NCBI GenBank assembly: GCA_030426265.1 | Contig: JAUHYP010000001.1 | Span: forward strand, 1-64,000 | Direction: 5' to 3' | Source of the DNA: Gammaproteobacteria bacterium | GTDB taxonomy: Bacteria; Pseudomonadota; Gammaproteobacteria; Xanthomonadales; SZUA-36 | DNA length: 64,000 bases | Program-made: the position numbers and the translations under genes | The notes under the pieces: model-generated | What the model was told of the DNA's origin: nothing | What the model saw: the letters and a program-made list of their open reading frames with translations, nothing else | Databases searched by the model: none | Part shown: piece by piece, positions 23,266-31,030 of the stretch | Layout: the number at the start of each line of letters is the position of its first letter | Numbering within the stretch: the first letter of the stretch is position 1

Positions 23266-23909
23266 TGGGCAGCGCGACGATCACAAAGCGCCGACTGGCG
23301 GGCCTGGCCTCAATGGTGATCGGCTCCATCCTCGTCCTGGGGATGGTGGTGCTGATCAATCGCTTCGCCGAGGGGCTGGACCGCAACCGCGGCGACGACG
23401 GCGACCAGATCGTCTTCGAGCGCAAGCCGCCGCCGGAACAGAAAGTCGTGCAGCAGCCCAAGCCCAAACCCAAACCACGGCGCCAGCCCTCGGCCCCGCC
23501 GCCGCCCCTGGGCGGACTGGGCGCCAACCTGTCCGGGATCGACTTCGGCCTGCCGGGCTTCGACATGTCCGACCTGAACGCCCTGGACAGCGACCTGCTG
23601 GGCGGCGGCGATGGCATGGTCATGACCGACGACACCGTGGACGATCCGCCGCGGGCGACCTTCCAGGCGCCGATGCAGTTTCCGCCACGGGCCAAGGCCA
23701 AGGGCATCACGGGTTACGTGGTGCTGTCCCTGCTGATCGGCGTGACCGGCCAGATCGAGGAGATCCGCATTGTCGAATCCAGTCCGGAAGGCATCTTCGA
23801 CGACGTGGCCGTGCAGGGCGTGAGCCAATGGAAGTTCGAGCCCGCCACCTACCAGGGCAAGGCGGTGCGTTCCTGGGCCAAGCAGCGCGTGCGCTTCGAC
23901 CTGAGCTGA
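23265..23909 (+). CDS. tonB: TonB-family energy transducer
   Basis: 214 residues. One signal-anchor helix (LASMVIGSILVLGMVVLINR), a short Pro/Lys-rich spacer (PPPEQ, QPKPKPKPRRQPSAPPPPL), a Gly/Asp-rich linker, and a C-terminal TonB domain of about 80 residues (GYVVLSLLIGVTGQIEEIRI, VAVQGVSQWKFEPATYQGK). The spacer is much shorter than in E. coli TonB, as in TonB2-type proteins, so DUF3450 and the TtpC-type protein may help bridge the periplasm. It presumably serves the receptor encoded at the end of the same operon. Confidence 0.92.
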   Translation: MGSATITKRRLAGLASMVIGSILVLGMVVLINRFAEGLDRNRGDDGDQIVFERKPPPEQKVVQQPKPKPKPRRQPSAPPPPLGGLGANLSGIDFGLPGFDMSDLNALDSDLLGGGDGMVMTDDTVDDPPRATFQAPMQFPPRAKAKGITGYVVLSLLIGVTGQIEEIRIVESSPEGIFDDVAVQGVSQWKFEPATYQGKAVRSWAKQRVRFDLS

Positions 23910-23915
23910 TCCGAG

Positions 23916-25070
23916 ATGAACCGGAAAATCCCCATCCTGGCGGCCTTCGTGCTGTCCCTGGCCCTGGCGACCACGGCGCCGGCCAAGGAAACGGAGGACG
24001 AGGTGAACTTCCTCGACCTCGCCGCGCTGATGCTGCGCGACGGCAACCTCGAGCGCGCACTCGTCGCCCTGGACCAGGTCGACCTCCAGGCGGAGGAAAC
24101 CGACCTCCTGCGCTACTACACCCTGCGCGGCATGGCCCATCTGCGCCGCAGCGAATTCGAGCCCGCCGCCGACGCCCTGGAGTCGGCGACAGGGACGGGC
24201 GCGGCCGAGTCCGTTGTCTACGTCTACCTGGCCCAGGCCTACTTCAACCTGGAGCGCTACCGCGACGTGCTCTCCGCCCTGGAGCGTGCCGGTCCTGAAC
24301 TGTCACGGGTGGCGTCCATCTATCACATGCGCGCCCAGTGCCACTGGCTGCTGAAGGAGCCCGCGATGGCCCTGGCGGTCCTGGACCAGGCCAGCGAGGT
24401 GTTTCCCGAAGACCCGGGATTCCAGCGCCGCAAGGTGTTCTTTCTCATGGACCTGGGCCTGTACCAGGAGGCCGCCGAGCAGGGCGGTGACTACCTGGCC
24501 CGCAGCGAGGGCAAGCTGGAAGACTACCTCGGCCTGGGCAACGCCATGCGCGCCAGCGGCCAGCTGGACGAGGCGGCGCGACTGCTCGAATACGCCAAGC
24601 TGCGCTTTCCCGCCGACACCGGGGTGAAGAAGGTTCTGGCCAACACCTACATGGATCGCCGGCAGCTCAACGCGGCGGCGGACCTGGTGCTCGAAGCCTC
24701 CCTGTTCGAGCCGCAACTCACCTCCGAGGCGGCCGAACTGTACCGGCGCGCCGGGCGGCCGCAGCGGGCGCTGATGCTCAACGGCCAGGTGCAGGACCAG
24801 GAGGTCAAGCTCAAACAGCGCCTGGCCCTGTACATCGAGACCGGCCAGTTCGCGATGGCCGCCGGAATGGACCGTGATCTCCAGCGCCTCGGGCTGCTGA
24901 ACGACGAAGACATCCGATACGCCCTGGCCTACTCGCAGTTCAAGACCGGCGATTTCGCCGGCGCCGAGAACCACCTGCAGAAACTCACGCGCCCGGACCT
25001 GTTCCGCAAGGCCGCGGAACTGCGCAGCGCCATCCAGGACTGCGCCGAGGACACCTGGCAATGCCTGTAA
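23916..25070 (+). CDS. periplasmic TPR protein of the TonB2-type operon
   Basis: 384 residues. A signal peptide (IPILAAFVLSLALATTAPAK) is followed by successive helical repeats of about 34 residues: LMLRDGNLERALVALDQVDL, YVYLAQAYFNLERYRDVLSA, MRASGQLDEAARLLEYAKLR. A TPR gene occupies the same place after tonB in Vibrio TonB2 clusters. It is probably a soluble scaffold that interacts with the TonB complex or receptor. It begins 6 bp after tonB and overlaps the receptor start by 10 bp. The C-terminus holds two cysteines (DCAEDTWQCL), possibly a disulfide. Confidence 0.85.
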   Translation: MNRKIPILAAFVLSLALATTAPAKETEDEVNFLDLAALMLRDGNLERALVALDQVDLQAEETDLLRYYTLRGMAHLRRSEFEPAADALESATGTGAAESVVYVYLAQAYFNLERYRDVLSALERAGPELSRVASIYHMRAQCHWLLKEPAMALAVLDQASEVFPEDPGFQRRKVFFLMDLGLYQEAAEQGGDYLARSEGKLEDYLGLGNAMRASGQLDEAARLLEYAKLRFPADTGVKKVLANTYMDRRQLNAAADLVLEASLFEPQLTSEAAELYRRAGRPQRALMLNGQVQDQEVKLKQRLALYIETGQFAMAAGMDRDLQRLGLLNDEDIRYALAYSQFKTGDFAGAENHLQKLTRPDLFRKAAELRSAIQDCAEDTWQCL

Positions 25071-28000
25071 TTCCCGGAAAGCGCCTCGCACACTCGGCGG
25101 GGCGGTGGGTCCTCGCCTGCGCGTTGCTGGCGGTCGCCGCCGTGGCCTGGGCCCAGGACGCGAGCATGACGCTGTACGTGTTCAAGAAAGGCCTGCCGCA
25201 GCCGAACATCGAGGTCCTGCTCGACGACCAGCTCGCCGGTGTGACCAACGAGCAGGGCGTGCTGCGTTTCGACATCCCGCCGGGCATCCGTTTCCTGGAA
25301 ATCCGCGACCAGGACACGGTCGTGCTCAGCCAGCAGTTGCTGGTCAACCAGGATGAGATCAGCCAGTGGATCGTGAACATCACCGAGGGCCTGGGCGCCC
25401 TGGTGGACACGGAATCCTCCGCGGGGGGCGCGCCGGCCGTGGCCGCCGCAGCGGCGGCGACCCAGGCCGAAGGCGGCCCTGGAACCCTGTCCGGCGTGCT
25501 GATCAGCGTCGACGACGGGCGGCCGGTCTCCGGCGCCCGGATTTTCGTGAGCGGGCAGTCCCGTGATCTGCGAACCGGAGACGACGGGCGTTTCAGCATC
25601 GAGGTGCCGGCCGGCGAATACTCCCTGTCCGTGCTGCACGCCGCCCACAACACCCTCACCCGCGACAGCATCGCGGTGTCCGAGGGCGAGACCACCGAGC
25701 TTTCCCTGGAACTGACGCCGGCCGGGTCCGAACTGCCGGAATTCGTGGTCATCGAGCCCTACATCGAGGGCAGCCTGGCCTCGGTGCTGGAAGAGCGCCG
25801 AACCGAACTGGCGGTGACCAACATCCTCGGCGCCGAGCAGATCTCCAAGGCCGGCGACAGCGACGCCGCCGGCGCGCTGCAGCGTGTCACCGGCCTGACC
25901 CTGGTGGGCGGTCGCTTCATCTACGTGCGCGGACTGGGCGAACGCTACTCCAGCACGCTGCTCAATGGCGCCAACGTGCCCAGCCCGGACCCGTCCCGCC
26001 GCGTCGTGCCTCTGGACCTGTTCCCGACCAGCATCATCCAGTCCATCGCGGTCAAGAAGGGCTACACCGGCGAACTGCCCGGTGAGTTCGGCGGCGGCCT
26101 GGTCGAAATCCGCACCAAGTCCGTTCCCGAGACCTCGTTCCTGGAATTCGAGTTCGGCCTGGCCTATCGCGACGGCACGAGCTTCAAGGACGGCATCCGG
26201 TATGACGGGGGCGGCAGCGACTGGACCGGCCGTGACGACGGTACCCGCGACCTGCCCGACATCATGGCCGCGGCGGTGGACGGCCCGACGGAGCTGCAGC
26301 GCTTCAACCGCTTCACCGGCGAAGGCTACGAGCCGGAAGAGCTGGAGCTGATCGGCGAATCCCTGGACCCGAACTACGACGTGTACGAGGAGGAGATCGA
26401 CCCCAACCTCGACGCCAGCATCGCGGGCGGCTGGTCACACGAGTTCGATGACGGATCCCGCGTGGGCTTCCTGGCCTCGATGGAATGGAAGGACCAGTGG
26501 CTGACCACCGACCAGGTCGAGCGCGTGCTGGTGGTCGGCGCGGGCGATGAACTGCGGCCGGATGCCGAATTCAACACGCGCCAGACCATCCGCGACGTGA
26601 ATTTCAGCAGCTTCTTCACCACGGGCCTCACCTTCCGTGAGAACCACGAACTGGCCTACAACTGGATGCTGCTGCGCAGCACCTCCGACCGCGCCGCCAT
26701 CCTGCGCGGCACCGACCCGGACATCACCGGCGGCGAGCGCCTGGCGCGCACCCTGGAGTGGATCGAGCGCGAGATGAAGGCCAACCAGCTGCTGGGAAGG
26801 CACACCCTGCCGGCGATCGGCGGCCTGAAAGTGGACTGGCAGTGGACGGACGCCGAGGCGGGCTCCTGGGAGCCGGACCGGCGCGAGTACCGTTACGGAC
26901 CCAACCGTTTCACGCCGGAGGAGGACGATTTCATCTTTGCCCTGGACCGCGGCGCCATGGTGCGCTCCTGGGGCGACCTGAACGACACCTCCCAGAGCTG
27001 GAACATCGATTTCACCCTGCCGCTGGAACTGTCGGACACCATCGACCTCTCCATCAAGACCGGCCTCAACGACGTGACCAAGTCCCGCGACTCGGTGCTG
27101 CGCAAGTACTCCTTCGAGTCCCGGGGCAGCATTGCCAGCGACCGGGAGCTGCGGGAGAACCTGTCGCTGGGCGACGTGATCTTCGACGAGACCATCGCGC
27201 CCAACGGCTGGGAAATCTACGAAGCCACCGGCCGCAACGACAACTACGTGGCCGAGTCCAAGACCGATTCCTGGCACGTGGGGCTGGACCTCAACATCGG
27301 CGATTCCTGGCGTTTCGGCGGCGGCTTCCGCAACGAGAAGTTCTTCCAGCGGGTGGTCACCCTGGACATCTTCGCGACCGACCCCGTCATCGCCGAGTCC
27401 GACCTGGACCTCGACGACCAGTTTCCCTTCGCCACGGCGACCTGGATCCTGGGCGACCACCAGTTCCGCGCCGGCTGGGCCGAAACCACCAACCGCCCGG
27501 ACTTCAAGGAACTGGCGGACGTGATCTTCCGCGACCCGGTGCTGGACCGCCTGATCCGCGGCAACCCGGACCTCGATCCGGCGTTCATCACTCACTACGA
27601 CCTGCGCTGGGACTACTACTTCAATCCGGGTGAGTTCATTTCCTTCGGGGTGTTCCTGAAGGAATTCGTCGATCCCATCGAGTACGTGGCCGTGGCCTCG
27701 GCCGATGCCTCGCTGACGACCCTGGACAACGCCGAATCGGCGGAGAACTTCGGTTTCGAGTTCGAGTTCTACAAGACCCTGGATTTCCTGCACGACTGGT
27801 GGGAATGGGGCGAGTGGTGGGGTAACGTCTACCTCAACACCAACTATGCCTGGATCGAGTCCGACATCACGCTGGGTGAGCGCCAGTCGTCCGTGCAGAC
27901 CAACACCAGTCGGCCGCTGCAGGGCCAGTCGCCCTACGTGTGGAATTTCCAGGTGGGCTTCGAGGATGTCGAGCGCGATATCAATGCGGCGCTGCTGTAC

Positions 28001-28240
28001 AACGTGTTCGGTCGCAGGATCGTGGACGTGGGTGTGCAGGGCGCACCCGACATCTACGAGGAGCCGCGTCCCTCCCTGGATTTCGTCTACACCCAGGGCT
28101 TCGGCAACTGGCAGTTCCAGGGCAAGCTGAAGAACCTGCTCGATCCCGCCATCGAAATCACCCAGGGCGAGGAGATTCGCCGCCGCTACGAGCCGTTCGG
28201 CCTCGAAGCCTCCGTCTCCGTCCGTTACACCTTCCAGTAA
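25061..28240 (+). CDS. TonB-dependent outer-membrane receptor with two N-terminal sandwich domains (Oar-like)
   Basis: 1059 residues. A signal peptide ends AWA-Q (about 31). Two carboxypeptidase-regulatory-like beta sandwiches follow, at about 36-105 (GLPQPNIEVLLDDQLAGVTN) and 140-225 (VDDGRPVSGARIFVSG; GDDGRFSIEVPAGEYSLSVL). A hydrophobic TonB-box-like PEFVVIEP lies at about 226. The plug is at about 246-365 (DAAGALQRVTGLTLVGGRFI, YVRGLGERYSSTLLNGANVP), and the barrel runs to the end. The last residues are RYTFQ, so the usual terminal aromatic is one residue in. The layout is that of Oar/SusC-like receptors; in Myxococcus an Oar receptor has been linked to protein secretion, while most relatives import large ligands. 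The ligand here is unknown; PhoB control points to phosphorus. Confidence 0.92.
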   Translation: MPVIPGKRLAHSAGRWVLACALLAVAAVAWAQDASMTLYVFKKGLPQPNIEVLLDDQLAGVTNEQGVLRFDIPPGIRFLEIRDQDTVVLSQQLLVNQDEISQWIVNITEGLGALVDTESSAGGAPAVAAAAAATQAEGGPGTLSGVLISVDDGRPVSGARIFVSGQSRDLRTGDDGRFSIEVPAGEYSLSVLHAAHNTLTRDSIAVSEGETTELSLELTPAGSELPEFVVIEPYIEGSLASVLEERRTELAVTNILGAEQISKAGDSDAAGALQRVTGLTLVGGRFIYVRGLGERYSSTLLNGANVPSPDPSRRVVPLDLFPTSIIQSIAVKKGYTGELPGEFGGGLVEIRTKSVPETSFLEFEFGLAYRDGTSFKDGIRYDGGGSDWTGRDDGTRDLPDIMAAAVDGPTELQRFNRFTGEGYEPEELELIGESLDPNYDVYEEEIDPNLDASIAGGWSHEFDDGSRVGFLASMEWKDQWLTTDQVERVLVVGAGDELRPDAEFNTRQTIRDVNFSSFFTTGLTFRENHELAYNWMLLRSTSDRAAILRGTDPDITGGERLARTLEWIEREMKANQLLGRHTLPAIGGLKVDWQWTDAEAGSWEPDRREYRYGPNRFTPEEDDFIFALDRGAMVRSWGDLNDTSQSWNIDFTLPLELSDTIDLSIKTGLNDVTKSRDSVLRKYSFESRGSIASDRELRENLSLGDVIFDETIAPNGWEIYEATGRNDNYVAESKTDSWHVGLDLNIGDSWRFGGGFRNEKFFQRVVTLDIFATDPVIAESDLDLDDQFPFATATWILGDHQFRAGWAETTNRPDFKELADVIFRDPVLDRLIRGNPDLDPAFITHYDLRWDYYFNPGEFISFGVFLKEFVDPIEYVAVASADASLTTLDNAESAENFGFEFEFYKTLDFLHDWWEWGEWWGNVYLNTNYAWIESDITLGERQSSVQTNTSRPLQGQSPYVWNFQVGFEDVERDINAALLYNVFGRRIVDVGVQGAPDIYEEPRPSLDFVYTQGFGNWQFQGKLKNLLDPAIEITQGEEIRRRYEPFGLEASVSVRYTFQ

Positions 28241-28246
28241 GGCGCG

Positions 28247-28276
28247 CCTGCGGCGGATCGCCCGATCCGCCGCAGG
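28247..28276. terminator. perfect 14-bp inverted repeat between convergent genes
   Basis: CCTGCGGCGGATCG (28247-28260) and CGATCCGCCGCAGG (28263-28276) are separated by two bases. There is no clear T-run, so it may act as a bidirectional transcript end or 3' stabiliser for the receptor gene and the convergent cpxP-like gene. Confidence 0.6.
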
Positions 28277-28285
28277 CCACCGAAA

Positions 28286-28756
28286 TCACTCTCCGCGCTT
28301 GCTGAAGCGCTCCCGACGCCGGTCCTGTCGCTCGGCGCGAAGGGCCTGCAGTTCGACCTTCTGCTCGTCGGTGAGCTCGGCCATGACCTGGGCGGCCACG
28401 CTGCCGGTCAGCAGGATGCGTTCCTCGGCCAGGTCGCCTTCGCGCTCGGCGATGTCCGCCAGGGCGGCTTCGTCCAGGGAGTCGGCGTCGAGCAGGGCCT
28501 GGAGTTCCTCCCTGAGCGTCCGGCCGGCCTCGAAGTTGGCCTTCAGGTCTTCCTTGTTGGCCTCGAAGATGGCCTTGACGGCCTCCGTCTGCGCATCGCT
28601 CAGGTCCAGGCGCTGGACCGTGTGGGCCAGGTGCCGGGCGAATCCGGCTTCACCCCCGCCGCGCGGGCCGTGGCCCGGGTGCTCGGGGCCCGCCAGGACC
28701 GGTGCGGCGGCGCCCAGCAGGGCGGTGAACAGCACGGTGCGTGTGAAAGTTTTCAT
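28286..28756 (-). CDS. CpxP/Spy-like periplasmic stress protein
   Basis: 156 residues. A signal peptide ends LAGPEHPGHGPRGGG and is followed by a His/Gly-rich segment, then an all-helical Spy/CpxP-type domain with an LTxxQ-like motif (AELTDEQKVELQALR) and an Arg-rich end. CpxP binds misfolded periplasmic proteins and holds CpxA inactive. The gene is divergent from a CpxR/CpxA-type pair with a consensus CpxR site between them, the arrangement known from E. coli. The ATG at 28756 was chosen because the signal peptide begins there. A GATACT hexamer (28820-28825, minus strand) is a possible -10. Confidence 0.82.
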   Translation of the reverse strand: MKTFTRTVLFTALLGAAAPVLAGPEHPGHGPRGGGEAGFARHLAHTVQRLDLSDAQTEAVKAIFEANKEDLKANFEAGRTLREELQALLDADSLDEAALADIAEREGDLAEERILLTGSVAAQVMAELTDEQKVELQALRAERQDRRRERFSKRGE

Positions 28757-28861
28757 ATCGGTCACTCCATTCTCGGTTGGTGCGGGCGGCGCCCGCGGTC
28801 CCGTTTCGACGGGGTTCGCAGTATCTGACAACAGGTCCGTGTCGGGGATCGCAAGCGACGG

Positions 28862-28876
28862 GTAAAGAAAGGTAAA
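28862..28876. promoter_or_regulatory. CpxR-binding site (GTAAA-N5-GTAAA)
   Basis: GTAAA at 28862-28866 and GTAAA at 28872-28876 with exactly five bases between reproduce the CpxR consensus. The centre lies about 60 bp before the predicted cpxR transcription start (28929) and about 57 bp before the predicted start of the divergent cpxP-like gene, so one site could serve both. Confidence 0.82.
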
Positions 28877-28916
28877 GGCCGGGCGACAAGGTCCCGGCTT
28901 CCGCCGCCGCCTTGGT

Positions 28917-28958
28917 TAGAATCGACCCATGAAACCCGATGCCCGCAACCATGGCTGA
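28917..28958 (+). promoter_or_regulatory. cpxR promoter -10 and a nine-codon leader frame
   Basis: TAGAAT (28917-28922) is followed six bases later by an ATG at 28929 that opens a nine-codon frame (MKPDARNHG) ending at TGA 28956-28958. That stop lies inside the start of cpxR (ATG 28951) in another frame. If transcription starts at 28929 the little frame would be leaderless and could couple or tune cpxR translation. Evidence is positional only. Confidence 0.3.
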
Positions 28959-29643
28959 GCGCATACTCATCGCCGACGACGACGAGGAGCTGGGTGAACT
29001 GCTGGCCGAGTTCCTGGCCGGGGAGGGCTTCGAGGTGCGGCGCGCGCTCGACGGCGAGGAGGCCCTGGAGCGTGCCCGGGAGCCGGGACTGGACGCCGTG
29101 GTCCTGGACATCATGATGCCGCGCCTCAGCGGGACCGAAGTGCTCAAGCAACTGCGCCGCGAATCGGATCTGCCGGTGATCATGCTCACGGCGCGCGGCG
29201 ACGATCTCGACCGCATCCTCGGCCTCGAACTCGGCGCCGACGATTACCTGCCCAAGCCCTGCAACCCCCGCGAGCTGGTGGCCCGCCTGCGCGCCGTATT
29301 GCGCCGAAGCGGCGGCGCGGGGCCGGCCGGCGTGATCCGGGTCGGCGACCTGGAACTGCACGCCGGCAGCCGCCAGTTGACCCGCAACGGCGAGCCGGTG
29401 ACGCTCACCAGCACCGAGTTCAGCCTGGCCCAGCTGTTGCTGCAACGCGCCGGCACCGTGGTCGGCAAGCGTGACCTGTACGTGGCGGCGCTGGGCCGTG
29501 AACCCGTGCGCTTCGATCGCAGCGTGGACATGCACCTGAGCAACCTGCGTCGCAAGCTCGGCCCCGCGCCGGGCGGCGGGCCGCGCATCGAAACCGTGCG
29601 TGGCATCGGCTACCTGTTCGTCCTGCCGGAGGACGAGCAATGA
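28951..29643 (+). CDS. cpxR: OmpR-family response regulator, CpxR-like
   Basis: 230 residues. The receiver domain has the acidic cluster IADDDEELGELL, the phosphoacceptor Asp in AVVLDIMMPRLSG (about residue 52), T in IMLTARG and K in YLPKPCNPRELVARLRA. A winged-helix DNA-binding domain follows (LTSTEFSLAQLLLQRAGTVV; VDMHLSNLRRKLG). The LPKPCNPREL segment and the neighbours are CpxR-like. The ATG at 28951 is taken because an ATG at 28939 adds only MPAT. It overlaps the kinase gene by 4 bp. Confidence 0.88.
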   Translation: MAERILIADDDEELGELLAEFLAGEGFEVRRALDGEEALERAREPGLDAVVLDIMMPRLSGTEVLKQLRRESDLPVIMLTARGDDLDRILGLELGADDYLPKPCNPRELVARLRAVLRRSGGAGPAGVIRVGDLELHAGSRQLTRNGEPVTLTSTEFSLAQLLLQRAGTVVGKRDLYVAALGREPVRFDRSVDMHLSNLRRKLGPAPGGGPRIETVRGIGYLFVLPEDEQ

Positions 29644-30962
29644 TGCCGCGGCTGTTCTGGAAACTGTTCCTGGCCCTGTGGACCAGCATCATGGTGTTCG
29701 TGGTGGTCACCGCCTGGGTGAACGCCACCCTGTCGCGGCAGAACATTCCCGACCCCCCGGAAGTGGCCTTCGCCCGCAACATCGACAAGGCCGAAATGAT
29801 GATCGGCTCGGCGCTGCGGCGCGACGGACCCGAGGGCGCGCGCCGCATCATCCACGAACTGCCGCGGCCGGTGCGCAACCACCTCTACCTCTTCGACGAG
29901 AGCGGTCGGGAGGTCCTCGGCCGCGAACGGGTGCGGCGCCATGTCGACGGTCCCGGGGCGCACCAGGAGCGCCGGCGCCTGCGTGACCGCAGTGGCCGTG
30001 ACTGGGAACTGGTGTTGCTGCGCCGCACCCCGCCGGCGCGGTTCCTGGAGCCGGGAGACCGGGGGATCGCTCTGCGCCTGCTTCTGGCGGCCGTGTTCAG
30101 CGCCGGCATTTCCTGGGTGCTGGCCCGTTCCCTGGCCCGACCGCTCGAGAGCCTCGGCGCGGCCAGCCGGCGCCTCGCGGAGGGGGACCTCGCGGCCCGC
30201 GTGGGACCGCCGCTGGATGCCCGCAAGGACGAGTTCGGCACCCTGGCCCGCGACCTGGACGCCATGGCTGGAAGGCTGCAGGAATCGCAGCAGGCCAATC
30301 TGCGCCTGCTCAGGGACGTGAGCCACGAGCTGCGCTCACCCCTGGCGCGCCAGCGCGTGGCGCTGGAGCTGGCGCGAGGCCGGGCCGGGGAGGGCGCCAC
30401 ACGGGAGCTGGACCGGATCGAACTGGAAAGCGAGCGCCTGGAAACCCTGGTGGACCAGGTGCTGGACCTGCTGCGGGAATCCTCCGGCTCAGCCCCGTTC
30501 GAGCCCGAGAATTTCGACCTCGCCGCCCTGCTGTCGGACCTGGCCGACACGGTGTCCTGGGAGCTGCCGGAAGGCGCGCCCGGCCTGCAACTCGATCTGC
30601 CTGAATCGCTGCCTGTCAACGCCGACCGGGAACTCGTCTGGCGCGCCGTGGAAAACGTCCTGCGCAATGCCGTGCTTCACAGCGATCCGGCCGAGCCCAT
30701 CGAGCTGGCGGCCCTGGCCAGGGACGGCCTGCTGGAACTCGCGGTGCGGGACCGGGGCCCGGGCATTCCCGAGGCGCAACTGGGCCGCATCTTCGACCCC
30801 TTCACACGGGTCGAAGACGCTCGCGACCGCTCCAGCGGCGGACACGGCCTGGGCCTGGCCATCGCGGCCGCCGCCGTTCGCCGCCACCGGGGGGGCATCG
30901 AGGCCCGCAACCGGCCGGGCGGCGGGCTTGAAATCCTCATGCGCCTGCCGGTCACGGCCTGA
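29640..30962 (+). CDS. cpxA: sensor histidine kinase, CpxA-like
   Basis: 440 residues. TM1 (FLALWTSIMVFVVVTAWV), a periplasmic sensor region of about 110 residues, TM2 (LRLLLAAVFSAGISWVLA), a HAMP domain (SLARPLESLGAASRRLAEGD), and a HisKA domain with LRDVSHELRSPLARQRVALE, the CpxA-type H-box. The HATPase domain has N-box VENVLRNAVLHS and G-boxes DRGPGIPE and GHGLGLAIA. It should sense envelope protein damage through the CpxP-like protein encoded divergently. The only doubt is Cpx as against Rst-type naming; the CpxR box favours Cpx. Confidence 0.88.
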   Translation: MMPRLFWKLFLALWTSIMVFVVVTAWVNATLSRQNIPDPPEVAFARNIDKAEMMIGSALRRDGPEGARRIIHELPRPVRNHLYLFDESGREVLGRERVRRHVDGPGAHQERRRLRDRSGRDWELVLLRRTPPARFLEPGDRGIALRLLLAAVFSAGISWVLARSLARPLESLGAASRRLAEGDLAARVGPPLDARKDEFGTLARDLDAMAGRLQESQQANLRLLRDVSHELRSPLARQRVALELARGRAGEGATRELDRIELESERLETLVDQVLDLLRESSGSAPFEPENFDLAALLSDLADTVSWELPEGAPGLQLDLPESLPVNADRELVWRAVENVLRNAVLHSDPAEPIELAALARDGLLELAVRDRGPGIPEAQLGRIFDPFTRVEDARDRSSGGHGLGLAIAAAAVRRHRGGIEARNRPGGGLEILMRLPVTA

Positions 30963-31030
30963 CGCATTCCCGGCCCCGGAAGGGCCCATTGGCTAGAATC
31001 GGGGGACGCGCCACACGCCCTGGAATCGCC

